A DNA stretch of 64,000 nt from the NCBI GenBank assembly GCA_019779905.1, contig JABAKE010000003.1:305835-369834 (forward strand). The letters are read 5' to 3'. Shown piece after piece: positions 8,880 through 17,955 of this stretch (its first letter is position 1; each line of letters begins with the position of its first letter). Origin of the DNA: Modestobacter lapidis (GTDB lineage: Bacteria > Actinomycetota > Actinomycetes > Mycobacteriales > Geodermatophilaceae). The position numbers and the translations under genes are program-made. Under the pieces are notes generated by a model. The model made no database searches, was not told where the DNA came from, and saw nothing but the letters and a program-made list of their open reading frames with translations.

Positions 8880-9152
8880 TCAGTGCCGGTGGGCGCCGCG
8901 ACCGGGCAGCCGCCGCCCTGCGGGCGGGCCGGTGACCACCGGCTCACCGCTGCGCGCGCGGTCCACCCGCGCGCGGTCGGCCCGCCCGGCGTCGCGCAGC
9001 ACCCCGGTGGCGACGGAGCCCACTCCCACCCGGTAGCGGCGCTGCGCCGCTCCGTCGCAGGCCGGGCACGCCGCCGTCGATGCGGCCTCGCGCATGTCGC
9101 GGTGCAGGTCGAAGGGGCCGCACCGGGGGCAGGAGAACTCGTACAGCGGCAT
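8880..9152 (-). CDS. fmdB: FmdB-family zinc-ribbon protein (first copy)
   Basis: 90 residues from the ATG at 9152 (GAGAGAAGG upstream); a longer in-frame option to 9203 lacks homology. The N-terminal MPLYEFSCPRCG and later CPACDGAAQRRY give two CxxC pairs that should bind zinc. The C-terminal half is basic and low in complexity (RADRARVDRARSG) and probably disordered. FmdB proteins were named from formamidase/amidase operons and are thought to be regulatory, but their mechanism is poorly known. It lies downstream of the formamidase gene; a second copy opens the operon at 12958. Confidence 0.85.
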   Translation of the reverse strand: MPLYEFSCPRCGPFDLHRDMREAASTAACPACDGAAQRRYRVGVGSVATGVLRDAGRADRARVDRARSGEPVVTGPPAGRRLPGRGAHRH

Positions 9153-9183
9153 GCGGTGCCTTCTCTCGGGACGTCGGGAGGAA

Positions 9184-9220
9184 CGTGGTCCGGGGCGGGG
9201 CACGCCCGCCCCGGACCACG
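9184..9220. terminator. 16-bp hairpin behind the first formamidase gene
   Basis: CGTGGTCCGGGGCGGG (9184-9199) pairs perfectly with 9205-9220 across a five-base loop. It follows the formamidase stop and precedes the fmdB start, so it may attenuate expression of the distal operon genes. Confidence 0.75.
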
Positions 9221-9238
9221 GGTCGGTGGATCGGTGGG

Positions 9239-10498
9239 TCAGTCGGCCGTCAGGTCCCGGCCTCCTCCGGCGCCGGGCAGGATGTTCCGGTCGAAGATCG
9301 ACAACGGGATGCTGATCGACACCGCGCTGTTCGGGATGTCGACCACGCCGCCGATCCGGCCGTCGATGGGTGCCGCTCCCAGGAACAGGTAGGCCTGCTC
9401 GAAGGTCCAGTCCATCGCCGGCATCAGGAAGTTGATGGCGTTGAGGCAGGCCTGGCGGTAGGCGACGGTGGCGTTCATGTAGTAGTTCCGGCCGTCCTCG
9501 ACGCTGATGCCCTCGAAGGTGATGAACTCCGAGTAGTTCGGCCCGACCCGGCCGGGCTTGAAGAACGGCATCGACTGCTTGTACCGGTCCATCCCGCCCT
9601 TGATCAGATCGAAGTGCAGGTCGATGAACCCGGGCATCTCGATCGCGCCGCAGAAGGTGATCTCGCCGTCGCCCTGAGCGAAGTGCAGGTCACCGATGGA
9701 GAACTTCGCCCCGGGCACGTACACCGGCATGTAGACCCGGCTGCCCACGCCGAGGTCCTTGATGTCGACGTTGCCACCGTGCTCCCGCGGCGGGATGGTG
9801 CGGCAGGCCTCGGCGGCCGCCCGCTCCAGGTCCGCGCCGCTCAACGTCCCGAGCAGGGCGTCCTTGGACAACGGCGGCAGGGCGAGCGCGGGGACCTGCG
9901 GCGTGCCGGGGACGTCCCCCTCGTGCGCGGGGATGTCGCCGGTGACCCGGTCGGGGTTCTGGTCGATCAGCGCCTGCTCCCGCCGGTTCCACTCCGCCAG
10001 CAGGTCGGGCGAGGGCGCGCAGCCGAAGAGGCCCGGGTGGGAGTTGCCGATGAACCGGACCCCGGGGACGTGCCGGCTGCTGGTCCAGATCCCGTCGAGG
10101 TCCCAGATCGCCTTGGACGCCTGGGGGGAGTAGTCGGTGAGGAACCCGCCGCCGTTCTCCTTGGCGAAGATGCCCGTGTAGCCCCACTCCTGCTCCTGGA
10201 AGGGGCCGATGTCGACGATGTCGACGACCAGCAGGTCACCGGGTTCGGCGCCCTCGATGGCGATCGGCCCACTGAGCATGTGGCACGGGTCGATGTTCAT
10301 GTCGCGGATGTCATCGGCGTCGTCGGTGTTGCGGACCTGATCGTCGGTCCAGTCCTTGCACTCGATCCGGTAGGTCCCGCCGGGGGCCACGGTGTTGGCC
10401 GGGGGGATGTCGGGGTGCCAGCGGTTGTGGCCGGGCACCGCCTGGTCGCGCATCGACACGCTCAGGTCGCGGTTGATCTCGAAGATCACTTCGGGCAC
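9239..10498 (-). CDS. fmdA: Formamidase (acetamidase/formamidase family), copy 1
   Basis: 419 residues from a GTG at 10498 with a GAGGAG ribosome site. FmdA/AmdA amidases release ammonia and a carboxylate from short amides such as formamide. Family blocks: GHNRWHPDIP (residues 23-32), GAEPGDLLVVDIVDIG, WGYTGIFAKENGGGFLTD, IGNSHPGLFGCAPS, REHGGNVDIKDLGVGS and GDGEITFCGAIEM (the conserved Glu/Cys patch). Full length for the family, with no break. It is 47 bases behind a paralogue, suggesting tandem duplication with divergence in substrate. The neighbouring AmiS/UreI channel and FmdB proteins support amide use as a nitrogen source. Confidence 0.92.
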   Translation of the reverse strand: MPEVIFEINRDLSVSMRDQAVPGHNRWHPDIPPANTVAPGGTYRIECKDWTDDQVRNTDDADDIRDMNIDPCHMLSGPIAIEGAEPGDLLVVDIVDIGPFQEQEWGYTGIFAKENGGGFLTDYSPQASKAIWDLDGIWTSSRHVPGVRFIGNSHPGLFGCAPSPDLLAEWNRREQALIDQNPDRVTGDIPAHEGDVPGTPQVPALALPPLSKDALLGTLSGADLERAAAEACRTIPPREHGGNVDIKDLGVGSRVYMPVYVPGAKFSIGDLHFAQGDGEITFCGAIEMPGFIDLHFDLIKGGMDRYKQSMPFFKPGRVGPNYSEFITFEGISVEDGRNYYMNATVAYRQACLNAINFLMPAMDWTFEQAYLFLGAAPIDGRIGGVVDIPNSAVSISIPLSIFDRNILPGAGGGRDLTAD

Positions 10499-10545
10499 GG
10501 GAACTCCTCAGGTCTGTGCGGGTGGGGGTGGACGGACGGGCATGC

Positions 10546-11799
10546 TCAGAAGCTCGACCGGGGAACGCCCATGCCGGGATCGATCCGGGCCGGCCCGGAC
10601 GCCGACGGCGCGACGTCGAAGTCGAAGATCCCGGTCGGGAGGTAGACGGTGGAGCAGGAGTTGGGGATGTCGACCACCCCGGACAGCCGGCCCTCGATCG
10701 GTGCGGCGCCGAGGATCATGTACGCCTGCTCCGGGGAGTAGCCGAACTTCGTCAGGTAGTCGATCGCGTGCAGGCAGGCGCGCTGGTAGGACAGGTGGGA
10801 GTCCAGGTAGCGCTGCTCGTCGTCCAGGGTCACCGACGTTCCGGAGAAGGCCAGCCACTTCTCGTACCGTGGGTCGACGTTGCCCGGCATGAAGATGGCG
10901 TTCTCGCTGACCCCGTAGGTCTCCATGCCGCCCTTGATCAGGTCGACGTGCAGGTCGATGAAGCCACCCATCTCGATGGCGCCGCAGAAGGTGATCTCGC
11001 CGTCGCCCTGGGAGAAGTGCAGGTCGCCCACCGAGAGCTTCGCGCTCGGCACGAACACCGGGTAGAAGATCCGGCTGCCCTTGGTCAGGTTCTTGATGTC
11101 CTGGTTGCCGCCGTTCTCCCGGGGCGGAGCGGTGCGGGCGGCCTCGCCGGCGACCCGGTCGAACTCCGCACCCTCCAGCCCGCCGAGGATGGCGTCCTGG
11201 GGGAGGGGCGGCAGGGCCAGCGGTGGCACCCGGTCGGGGTCGGTGGCGATGAGGGCGCCCTCCCGCCGGTTCCAGCGGGCCAGCAGGTCCGCCGAGGGCG
11301 CGGTGCCCATCAGGCCGGGGTGCACGATCCCGGTGAAGGAGACGCCGGGGACGTGCCGGGACGTCGCGGTCTGCCCGGAGAAGTCCCAGATCACCTTGTA
11401 GGCGTCCGGGAACTGGTCGGTGAGGAACCCCCCGCCGTTCTGCTTGGCGAAGATGCCCGTGTACCCCCACCCCTGTCCGGCCAGCGGGCCGGCGTCCTCC
11501 TGCGGAATCGGTCCCACGTCCAGGATGTCGACGATCAGCAGGTCGCCGGGCTCGGCGCCCTCCACCGCGAAGGGGCCGCTGAGCACGTGGACCGTCGACA
11601 GCGGTGCGTCCCGGATGTCGTCGGCCGAGTCGTCGTTGTGGATGGCCCCGTCGAACCACTCGCGGCAATCCACCCGGAAGCTGTCGCCGGGACGGACGGT
11701 CACCTGGGCGGGGATGTCGGGGTGCCAGCGGTTGTGGCCCAGGTGCTGCTGATCGGTGAACTTCTTGCTGGAGTCGAGGGGGAAGACGAGGTCGGGCAT
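10546..11799 (-). CDS. fmdA: Formamidase (acetamidase/formamidase family), copy 2
   Basis: 417 residues from the ATG at 11799. It shares every family block with copy 1 (HNRWHPDIP, WGYTGIFAKQNGGGFLTDQF, PRENGGNQDIKNLTKGSR, GDGEITFCGAIEMGGFIDLH), but has an insertion near residues 99-108 (QEDAGPLAGQ), lacks the ~18-residue segment present in copy 1 around residues 190-210, and has a different C-terminus (VYLPTGIFDFDV). These differences suggest another amide chain length or another subunit of a mixed oligomer. It is first of the two amidases after the AmiS-like channel, 71 bases downstream of it. Confidence 0.92.
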   Translation of the reverse strand: MPDLVFPLDSSKKFTDQQHLGHNRWHPDIPAQVTVRPGDSFRVDCREWFDGAIHNDDSADDIRDAPLSTVHVLSGPFAVEGAEPGDLLIVDILDVGPIPQEDAGPLAGQGWGYTGIFAKQNGGGFLTDQFPDAYKVIWDFSGQTATSRHVPGVSFTGIVHPGLMGTAPSADLLARWNRREGALIATDPDRVPPLALPPLPQDAILGGLEGAEFDRVAGEAARTAPPRENGGNQDIKNLTKGSRIFYPVFVPSAKLSVGDLHFSQGDGEITFCGAIEMGGFIDLHVDLIKGGMETYGVSENAIFMPGNVDPRYEKWLAFSGTSVTLDDEQRYLDSHLSYQRACLHAIDYLTKFGYSPEQAYMILGAAPIEGRLSGVVDIPNSCSTVYLPTGIFDFDVAPSASGPARIDPGMGVPRSSF

Positions 11800-11870
11800 G
11801 GCGGGGTCTCCGTTCGGGGATGGACGGGATCACGAGGCCGGTCGACGGGCTCCGGTGTGACGGGCTGCGG

Positions 11871-12608
11871 TCACCTCCCCGCGTCGGCGTTCGGGCGCTG
11901 CGGAGGGGGGTCGGTGCGCACGTCACCAGGCCGGTCCGGCCGCACCTCCGTGCCACGGGCGCGCGGTGCTTCAGGGGCGCCGGCCGGAACGGGCGCCGCC
12001 GGCGGCACCCCGGGCTCCGGGTGCCCGCGGAAGCGGGGGTAGAGAACCGCCAGCGCGATGACGCCCAGGACGGCCAGCGCGATGGCCCACGTGGTCGTGT
12101 AGTCCACCCAGACGCCGGTGAGCAGCAGGAACGCCGGGATCGCGCCGGTGACCACGCCACAGAGCAGGCAGAACGCACCGGTGAACCGGGTGTACTGCTC
12201 CTGCTTGAGGCCGAGGACGACGAAGAACAGCGCCCACAGCACTGCCCAGTAGAGCCAGATGACGCCGAATGCCGGGTCGTCGAACCGGCCGAAGTTCAGC
12301 CCGGCGTAGACCAGCGCGCAGCAGGCCACGAACGCGGAGAACCAGCCGACTCCGGTGCCGTCCAGGTTGGCGAGCAGGTTGAACGCGACGTACAGGTAGG
12401 TGAAGCCGAACAGGTAGAGACCGCCGGCCGAGAGGATGACATCGGGGTCACCGCCGGAGGTGAAGATGAGGTACGTGGGTGTGATCACCTGGAGCGCACC
12501 CACGAAGATGTTCATCGGGGCCGCTGCCCGGGCCTCCACCAGCCCCAGCAGCATCAGCCCGTTGATCGCCAGCACCGCTCCCACGTACAGAAGCCCGACA
12601 TTGCCCAT
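11871..12608 (-). CDS. amiS: AmiS/UreI-family amide or urea channel
   Basis: 245 residues, ATG at 12608 with GAGGAG upstream. About six hydrophobic helices fill residues 1-190 (for example VGLLYVGAVLAINGLMLLGL and WLYWAVLWALFFVVLGL). This is the AmiS/UreI fold, which forms proton-gated or passive pores for urea and short amides in the inner membrane. The C-terminal ~50 residues are Pro/Ala/Arg-rich, cytosolic and unlike the family core. Between an fmdB gene and two formamidase genes, it is the likely uptake route for their substrates. Confidence 0.88.
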   Translation of the reverse strand: MGNVGLLYVGAVLAINGLMLLGLVEARAAAPMNIFVGALQVITPTYLIFTSGGDPDVILSAGGLYLFGFTYLYVAFNLLANLDGTGVGWFSAFVACCALVYAGLNFGRFDDPAFGVIWLYWAVLWALFFVVLGLKQEQYTRFTGAFCLLCGVVTGAIPAFLLLTGVWVDYTTTWAIALAVLGVIALAVLYPRFRGHPEPGVPPAAPVPAGAPEAPRARGTEVRPDRPGDVRTDPPPQRPNADAGR

Positions 12609-12673
12609 CTGGGTTCATCTCCTCGATCACCGATGGAGCTGGGTTGGTCCCCGTGAACGGCCGTGCACGTCGG

Positions 12674-12958
12674 TCAGGGGCGCGGCAGGCGCGCCAGGGC
12701 GGGGTTGCGCGGGAGCGCCGCAGCCGACGGGTGCCGGGCCGGCGGCCCGGACACCACCGCGGGTTCGTCGCGGCTCTGCTCGGTGCGGTCGAGAAGGGCC
12801 CGGCGCACCGGCGACCCGAACGAGAGCCGGGGGGCGGTGAACACGCGGGCGGCGTCCGCTCCGCAGGCGGGGCAGCGAACCGTCGCCGGCGCACTGCCCA
12901 TCGCGCAGCGGGTCTCGGTCGGACCGTGGTCGGGGCAGCGGTACTGGTAGACGGCCAT
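12674..12958 (-). CDS. fmdB: FmdB-family zinc-ribbon protein (second copy, first gene of operon)
   Basis: 94 residues from the ATG at 12958 with GGAGGTG upstream. MAVYQYRCPDHGPTETRC followed by VRCPACGADAARVFTAP gives the zinc-ribbon cysteines. One half uses CPDHG instead of the usual CPxCG, so one ligand may be His or the downstream Cys18. The tail (residues 50-94) is Arg/Pro/Ala-rich. As first gene of the amide operon it may act as sensor or regulator, but this is not established. Confidence 0.8.
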   Translation of the reverse strand: MAVYQYRCPDHGPTETRCAMGSAPATVRCPACGADAARVFTAPRLSFGSPVRRALLDRTEQSRDEPAVVSGPPARHPSAAALPRNPALARLPRP

Positions 12959-13285
12959 GTCGCACCTCCGGATGCACCGGCGGAGGGGCTTTCGACCCTC
13001 CTGGATCAGCCGACCCTGGCCCTGGCCCGAGTCGGCGGTCAAGCCGCGGCAGGTCCTCGGCGCCGGACCAGCGGGCGTTCTCCGCAGGACCATCGGCGCG
13101 CCGTCACCGACCGGGTGGGAGCCACCCGGCATGTCGGCTGGATCGACCCGATATCGGCCGTAATGCGGCGCCGCCGGGTCGGTCGGGAGCCGCTTGACGG
13201 TTCGCCGTCCGGGCCGGGACGGTGAACGGCGTCCACCGCTGCCCACCCGGGGAGGGTTCAGCTGGAGCGGCCCGTCGCGTGCGGA
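12959..13285. promoter_or_regulatory. Divergent intergenic region with a 19-bp dyad
   Basis: No gene is visible. CCGGGTGG at 13111-13118 and CCACCCGG at 13122-13129 form a perfect dyad with a three-base centre, about 150 bases upstream of the amide operon, and could be an operator. TTGACG at 13193-13198 may be a -35 box for the MFS gene. No clear -10 box is seen for either direction. Confidence 0.4.
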
Positions 13286-14416
13286 GTGGTGGCGAACCTG
13301 GCGGCCGGGACGCTGTTCGGCTGGAGCCTGGTGGCCGAGCAGGCGACCGCGGACGTGGGCGCACCGGGCTCCGCCGGTGCCGCCGTCTTCGCGGCCGCGA
13401 TCGCCGTGTTCACCGTGGCGCTGCTGACGACCGGCCGTGCCCTGCGCACGGTGGGGCCCCGCCGGCTGCTCGGCGGTGCGGCCGGCGCGGCCGCCGCCGG
13501 CCTCGGCGTGGCGGCGACGGGACACCACCCGCTGGCGCTGTGGGCCGGTATCGCGCTGCTGTTCGGTGCCGCGAGCGGGGTCGGCTACGGCGTCGCGGTC
13601 GGGCTCGCCGCCCGGTCGCCCGCCCCCCGCCGGGGAACGGCGACCGGCCTCGTCGTCGCCGCCTACGCCGCCGGGCCGGTGCTGCTGGGAGTGCTGGCGC
13701 CCGCTGCGCTCGCCGCGGCCGGCTGGCGGACCTGCCTGGCCGTGCTGTCGGTGGTGGTCGGTGGGCTGCTGGCCGCGGCGGCGCTGCTCGCTCCACCGGA
13801 CCGGACGGCGCAGCGCGGCCGGCCGGCGGCCGGGCCGCCGCCGCGGCGCACCGTCGTCCTGCTCTGGGTGCTCTTCGCCGGCGGATCCGCACCCGGACTG
13901 CTGCTGTTCGCCATGGCCGCCCCCGTCGCCACCGGCCGCGGGCTGACCGCGGGCGCGGCCGGGGTGGCCGTCTCGCTGCTGGCCGCCGGGAACCTGGCCG
14001 GGCGGCTGGCCGCCGGCTGGTGGTCCGACCGGGTCGGCCGGGTACCCGCCCTGGCGACGGCGCTGGGGGTCGCCGCGGTCTCGGTGGCCGGTCTCGGGAG
14101 CCCGACGGCCCCGGAGGTGGTCCTCGGGTCGTTCACCGGCACGGGCCTGGCCTACGGGGCGGTGTCCGCGCTGGTGCCGGCGGTCACCGCCGACCGGGTC
14201 GGGGCCGGTGCCTTTCCCCGGGCCTACGGCCGGGTGTTCACCGCCTGGGGGTGTGCGGGCCTCGTGGCACCGCTGGCCGGAGGAGCGCTTCCCGGTACCG
14301 ACGAGCTCGGCCTCGTGCTGGTCGCCGCGGTGGCCCTGGTCCCGGCGGCGGTCGCGCTGCGCATGCTCGCACCGGGTCGGTCGCCGTCCGGGGCCGGAGG
14401 TGGGGCAGGGCCGTGA
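13286..14416 (+). CDS. MFS transporter, resembling the oxalate/formate antiporter type
   Basis: 376 residues from GTG at 13286; the next codon is also GTG, and a GGAGGG ribosome site at 13250-13256 may point to a slightly earlier non-ATG start. About 11-12 hydrophobic helices. NLAAGTLFGWSLVAEQAT at the start resembles OFA-family carriers, and GWWSDRVGRVPAL is the MFS loop motif. An organic-anion or formate-type substrate is only suggested by the fold and by the nearby formamidases, which make formate. Very Ala/Gly-rich. Confidence 0.75.
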   Translation: MVANLAAGTLFGWSLVAEQATADVGAPGSAGAAVFAAAIAVFTVALLTTGRALRTVGPRRLLGGAAGAAAAGLGVAATGHHPLALWAGIALLFGAASGVGYGVAVGLAARSPAPRRGTATGLVVAAYAAGPVLLGVLAPAALAAAGWRTCLAVLSVVVGGLLAAAALLAPPDRTAQRGRPAAGPPPRRTVVLLWVLFAGGSAPGLLLFAMAAPVATGRGLTAGAAGVAVSLLAAGNLAGRLAAGWWSDRVGRVPALATALGVAAVSVAGLGSPTAPEVVLGSFTGTGLAYGAVSALVPAVTADRVGAGAFPRAYGRVFTAWGCAGLVAPLAGGALPGTDELGLVLVAAVALVPAAVALRMLAPGRSPSGAGGGAGP

Positions 14417-14428
14417 CCGCCCGGAAGG

Positions 14429-15835
14429 TCACAGCGCGCGCAGGATGTCCTCCACGCGTTCCTTGGCGTCGCCGAACAGCATGGCGCTGTTGGACCGGAA
14501 GAACAGCGGGTTCTGCACACCGGCGTAGCCGGTGTTCATCGACCGCTTGAACACCACGACGTCCTCGGCCTCCCAGACGTGCAGTACCGGCATGCCGGCG
14601 ATCGGGCTGCCCGGGTCGTCGAGGGCGGCGGGGTTGACGGTGTCGTTGGCGCCGATGACCAGGACGACGGAGGTGTCGGGGAAGTCGTCGTTGATCTCGT
14701 CCATCTCCAGGACGACGTCGTAGGGCACCTTCGCCTCGGCCAGCAGCACGTTCATGTGCCCGGGCAGCCGGCCGGCGACCGGGTGGATGCCGAACCGCAC
14801 CGGCACGCCCAGCTCGCGCAGCCGGCGGGTCAGTTCGGCGACCGGGTACTGCGCCTGCGCGACCGCCATGCCGTATCCGGGGGTGATGACCACCGAGGTG
14901 GCCTCCTTGAGCAGCTGCGCGGTGTCCGCGGCGCTGATCTCGCGGTGCTCGCCGTGGTCGACGTCACCGGCGGCGCTGCCCTCGTTGCCGAAGCCGCCGG
15001 CGATGACCGACAGGAACGACCGGTTCATCGCCCGGCACATCACGTAGGACAGGTAGGCACCGGACGACCCGACCAGCGCGCCGGTGACGATGAGCAGGTC
15101 GTTGCCGAGTAGGAAGCCCGAGGCCGCGGCCGCCCAGCCGGAGTAGCTGTTGAGCATCGACACGACCACGGGCATGTCGCCGCCGCCGATCGAGGCGACC
15201 AGGTGCCAGCCCAGGGCCAGGGCGAGCACCGTGACGGCGGCGAGCAGGCCCAGGCCCGGCTCGAGGACGAAGAGCACGGTCAGGACGGCGAACGCCGCCA
15301 GTGCGCCGAGGTTGAGCAGGTTCCGGCCGGGAAGCACCAGGGGGTTGGACCGGATGCGGGCCGACAACTTGAGGAAGGCGACGATCGAGCCGGTGAACGT
15401 CACCGCGCCGATGAAGACGCCGATCACGACCTCGGCGGAGTGGATGCCCAGCAGTCCGGGGGCCACCTCGGTCTGCTCGCCCGGGCGGGCCTCGACCGAC
15501 AGGTAGCCGTTCCAGCCGACGAGCACGGCGGCCAGGCCGACGAAGCTGTGCAGGATCGCGATGAGCTCGGGCATGCCGGTCATCTGGACCAGGCGGGCCC
15601 GCCACAGCCCGATCGCGGCGCCGACGCCCATGGCGCCGGCCAGCAGGGCCAGCCCGGTGCCGCTGCTGCTGCGCGCGGCCAGCGTGACGGTCGCGGCCAG
15701 CGCCACCGCCATGCCGGCCATGCCGAAGGCGTTGCCGGCCCGGGCCGACTCGTGCCGGGACAGCCCGGCCAGGCTGAGGATGAACAGCAGCGCCGCGACG
15801 ACGTACGCCGCCTGGACGGCGGACTCGACAGACAC
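14429..15835 (-). CDS. pntB: NAD(P) transhydrogenase subunit beta
   Basis: 468 residues, GTG start at 15835. The N-terminal half is about nine membrane helices; the C-terminal domain III binds NADP(H) through [18 protein letters not shown] (near residue 315) and [14 protein letters not shown]. Together with PntA it uses the proton gradient to reduce NADP+ with NADH. It lies four bases after pntA and ends next to the convergent MFS gene. Confidence 0.95.
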   Translation of the reverse strand: MSVESAVQAAYVVAALLFILSLAGLSRHESARAGNAFGMAGMAVALAATVTLAARSSSGTGLALLAGAMGVGAAIGLWRARLVQMTGMPELIAILHSFVGLAAVLVGWNGYLSVEARPGEQTEVAPGLLGIHSAEVVIGVFIGAVTFTGSIVAFLKLSARIRSNPLVLPGRNLLNLGALAAFAVLTVLFVLEPGLGLLAAVTVLALALGWHLVASIGGGDMPVVVSMLNSYSGWAAAASGFLLGNDLLIVTGALVGSSGAYLSYVMCRAMNRSFLSVIAGGFGNEGSAAGDVDHGEHREISAADTAQLLKEATSVVITPGYGMAVAQAQYPVAELTRRLRELGVPVRFGIHPVAGRLPGHMNVLLAEAKVPYDVVLEMDEINDDFPDTSVVLVIGANDTVNPAALDDPGSPIAGMPVLHVWEAEDVVVFKRSMNTGYAGVQNPLFFRSNSAMLFGDAKERVEDILRAL

Positions 15836-15839
15836 CGGT

Positions 15840-17375
15840 TCAGCCCCTCGTGAACATGCCGAGCATGCGGCGGGTCACGGCGAACCCGCCGAACACGTTG
15901 ATGCTGGCCACCAGCACCGCGACGGTGGCGAGCGTGGTGACGACGGCGTCACCGTGCCCGACCTGCAGGAGCGCGCCGACCACGATGATCCCGGAGATCG
16001 CGTTGGTGACCGACATCAGCGGGGTGTGCAGGGCGTGATGGACGTGCCCGATGACGTAGAAGCCGATCACGATCGCGAGTGAGAAGACCGTGAGATGCCC
16101 GCGCAGGTCCGCCGGGGACAGCGCGGTGAGCACGAACAGCAGCACTGCCCCCACCCCGGCCAGGGCGGCCCGGCGGGCCGGCGACGGCGCCGCCTTCGGA
16201 GCCGCGGGCGTGACCGACGCGGCCGGTGAGGATGCCGGTGGCGTGGCCGACACCGGTACGGGCGGAGGTGGCCAGGTCATCTCGCCGCGGTGCACCACGG
16301 TCATCGCGCGCTGCACCACGTCGTCCTGGTCGAGCACGAGCCGGCCGTCCTTGCCCGGTGTCAGGAGCTTCAGCAGGTTGACCAGGTTGGTGGCGTAGAG
16401 CTGGGAGGCCTGCGCCGGCAGCCGGCCGGGCAGGTCGGTGTAGCCGATGATCGACACGCCGTTGCCGGTGACCACCACCTCGTCGGCGACGGTGCCGGCC
16501 ACGTTGCCGCCCATCGCGGCGGCCATGTCGACGAGAACGCTGCCCGGCCGCATGCCGGCCACCATCTCCGCGGTGATCAGCCGCGGCGCGGGGCGGCCGG
16601 GGATCAGCGCGGTGGTGATGATGATGTCGACGTCGCGGGCCTGCTCGGCGTAGACCTCGGCGGCCCGGCGGTCGTAGTCGGCGGAGGTCTCCCGGGCGTA
16701 GCCGTCGGCGCTGACGGTCTGCTCGGCCGGCGCGACGGCCACGTACTCCCCGCCCAGCGAGCGGATCTGTTCGGCGACCTCCGGCCGGACGTCGGTGGCC
16801 CGCACGATCGCGCCCAGGCTGCTGGCCGCCCCGATCGCGGCCAGCCCGGCCACTCCCGCGCCGACGACCAGCACCTTGGCGGGGGGCACCTTGCCCGCCG
16901 CGGTCACCTGCCCGGTGAAGAACCGGCCGAAGGCGTGCGCCGCCTCGATCACCGCGCGGTAGCCGGCGATGTTGGCCATCGAGCTCAGCACGTCCAGCGA
17001 CTGTGCCCGGGAGATCCGCGGCACGGCATCCATCGCCAGCGCGGTGACTCCCCGCCGGGCCAGGGCGTCGAGCAGGTCGGGGTTCAGCGCCGGCGCGAGC
17101 AGGCTGACCAGCACGGCGTCGTCCCGGAGCCGGTCGATCTCGCCGTCCGCCGGGGCATTGACCCGCAGGACCACGTCGCACCGCCACGCCGCGTCGTCGT
17201 CGCCGACCTCCGCGCCGGCCGCGGCGTAGGCCGCATCGGGGAAGCTGCTGGCCCGTCCCGCGCCGGCGGCGACGACGATCTCGTGGCCGAGCGCCCGCAG
17301 GTGCGGAACGGTGGTCGGGGTGGTGGCGACCCGGGTCTCACCGGGGCGCGACTCGCGGGGCACGCCGATCCGCAC
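15840..17375 (-). CDS. pntA: NAD(P) transhydrogenase subunit alpha (domains I and II fused)
   Basis: 511 residues from GTG at 17375. Domain I (residues 1-370) has the alanine-dehydrogenase-like NAD fold: [37 protein letters not shown] and [22 protein letters not shown] Pro/Ala-rich linker follows (about 375-405), then three to four membrane helices ([20 protein letters not shown]). Many actinobacteria split these into two genes; here the alpha subunit is one polypeptide, as in Escherichia coli. It forms an operon with pntB. Confidence 0.95.
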   Translation of the reverse strand: MRIGVPRESRPGETRVATTPTTVPHLRALGHEIVVAAGAGRASSFPDAAYAAAGAEVGDDDAAWRCDVVLRVNAPADGEIDRLRDDAVLVSLLAPALNPDLLDALARRGVTALAMDAVPRISRAQSLDVLSSMANIAGYRAVIEAAHAFGRFFTGQVTAAGKVPPAKVLVVGAGVAGLAAIGAASSLGAIVRATDVRPEVAEQIRSLGGEYVAVAPAEQTVSADGYARETSADYDRRAAEVYAEQARDVDIIITTALIPGRPAPRLITAEMVAGMRPGSVLVDMAAAMGGNVAGTVADEVVVTGNGVSIIGYTDLPGRLPAQASQLYATNLVNLLKLLTPGKDGRLVLDQDDVVQRAMTVVHRGEMTWPPPPVPVSATPPASSPAASVTPAAPKAAPSPARRAALAGVGAVLLFVLTALSPADLRGHLTVFSLAIVIGFYVIGHVHHALHTPLMSVTNAISGIIVVGALLQVGHGDAVVTTLATVAVLVASINVFGGFAVTRRMLGMFTRG

Positions 17376-17519
17376 GCAGCACTCCGTTCAGCACTGGACC
17401 GGCCTCGGTGCCGGCCCAGGGAAGCCCGCGCGCGGTGCCGCCCGATGGTCGGGACGGCCGTGCGCGGAGCCTGCAGCATGCCGGGCGCGGCCCCGGGAGG
17501 AGGAGGCGGCCCCCCGTGG

Positions 17520-17535
17520 TCAACCAGGCGGTTGA
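17520..17535. promoter_or_regulatory. Operator-like dyad 1 (ArsR unit)
   Basis: TCAACC-AGGC-GGTTGA, the first of two dyads with identical half-sites. TTGACA at 17532-17537 overlaps its right half and may be the -35 box, so a bound repressor would block RNA polymerase. Confidence 0.75.
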
Positions 17536-17564
17536 CAATGTCGACGGCCCGGCGCACGCTGTAC

Positions 17565-17580
17565 TCAACCGATCGGTTGA
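17565..17580. promoter_or_regulatory. Operator-like dyad 2 (perfect palindrome)
   Basis: TCAACC-GATC-GGTTGA, a perfect 16-bp palindrome extending to CTCAACC/GGTTGAG, centred 45 bp from dyad 1. It overlaps the GAGGAG ribosome site (17579-17584) of the ArsR gene, which fits autorepression. Confidence 0.8.
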
Positions 17581-17589
17581 GGAGACGTG

Positions 17590-17955
17590 ATGGCCGACCG
17601 ACTGTCCCGGGTGTTCGCCGCGCTGGCCGATCCCACCCGGCGCGACATGGTGGCCCGGCTCGCCGCCGGGGACGCCACCGTCAACGAGCTCGCCGGGCCC
17701 TACCAGGTGACGCTGCAGGCGGTGTCCAAGCACCTCAAGGTGCTCGAGGACGCCGGGCTGGTCAGTCGCACCCGCGACGCGCAGCGTCGCCCGGTGCACC
17801 TGGAGGCCGAGGTGTTCGACCTCATGACGAAGTGGCTCGAGCGCTACCGCCGCGAGGCCGAGGAGCGCTACCGCCGGCTCGACGACGTCCTCCGGTCGAT
17901 GCCGGACGACGTGCACCCCGCCCCACCGCCGCACGAAGGAGGAGCACCGACATGA
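17590..17955 (+). CDS. ArsR-family winged-helix repressor
   Basis: 121 residues from the ATG at 17590, chosen over the adjacent GTG (17587) because the GAGGAG site is then five bases away. The fold is ALADPTRRDMVARLAAG, then the recognition helix TLQAVSKHLKVLEDAGLVSR and the wing RDAQRRPVHLEAEVFD. No metal-binding Cys motif is present, so it is not a metal sensor of the classic type; this clade often pairs with SRPBCC (AHSA1) proteins, as here. The two TCAACC/GGTTGA dyads upstream are the probable binding sites. Overlaps the next gene by ATGA. Confidence 0.92.
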   Translation: MADRLSRVFAALADPTRRDMVARLAAGDATVNELAGPYQVTLQAVSKHLKVLEDAGLVSRTRDAQRRPVHLEAEVFDLMTKWLERYRREAEERYRRLDDVLRSMPDDVHPAPPPHEGGAPT

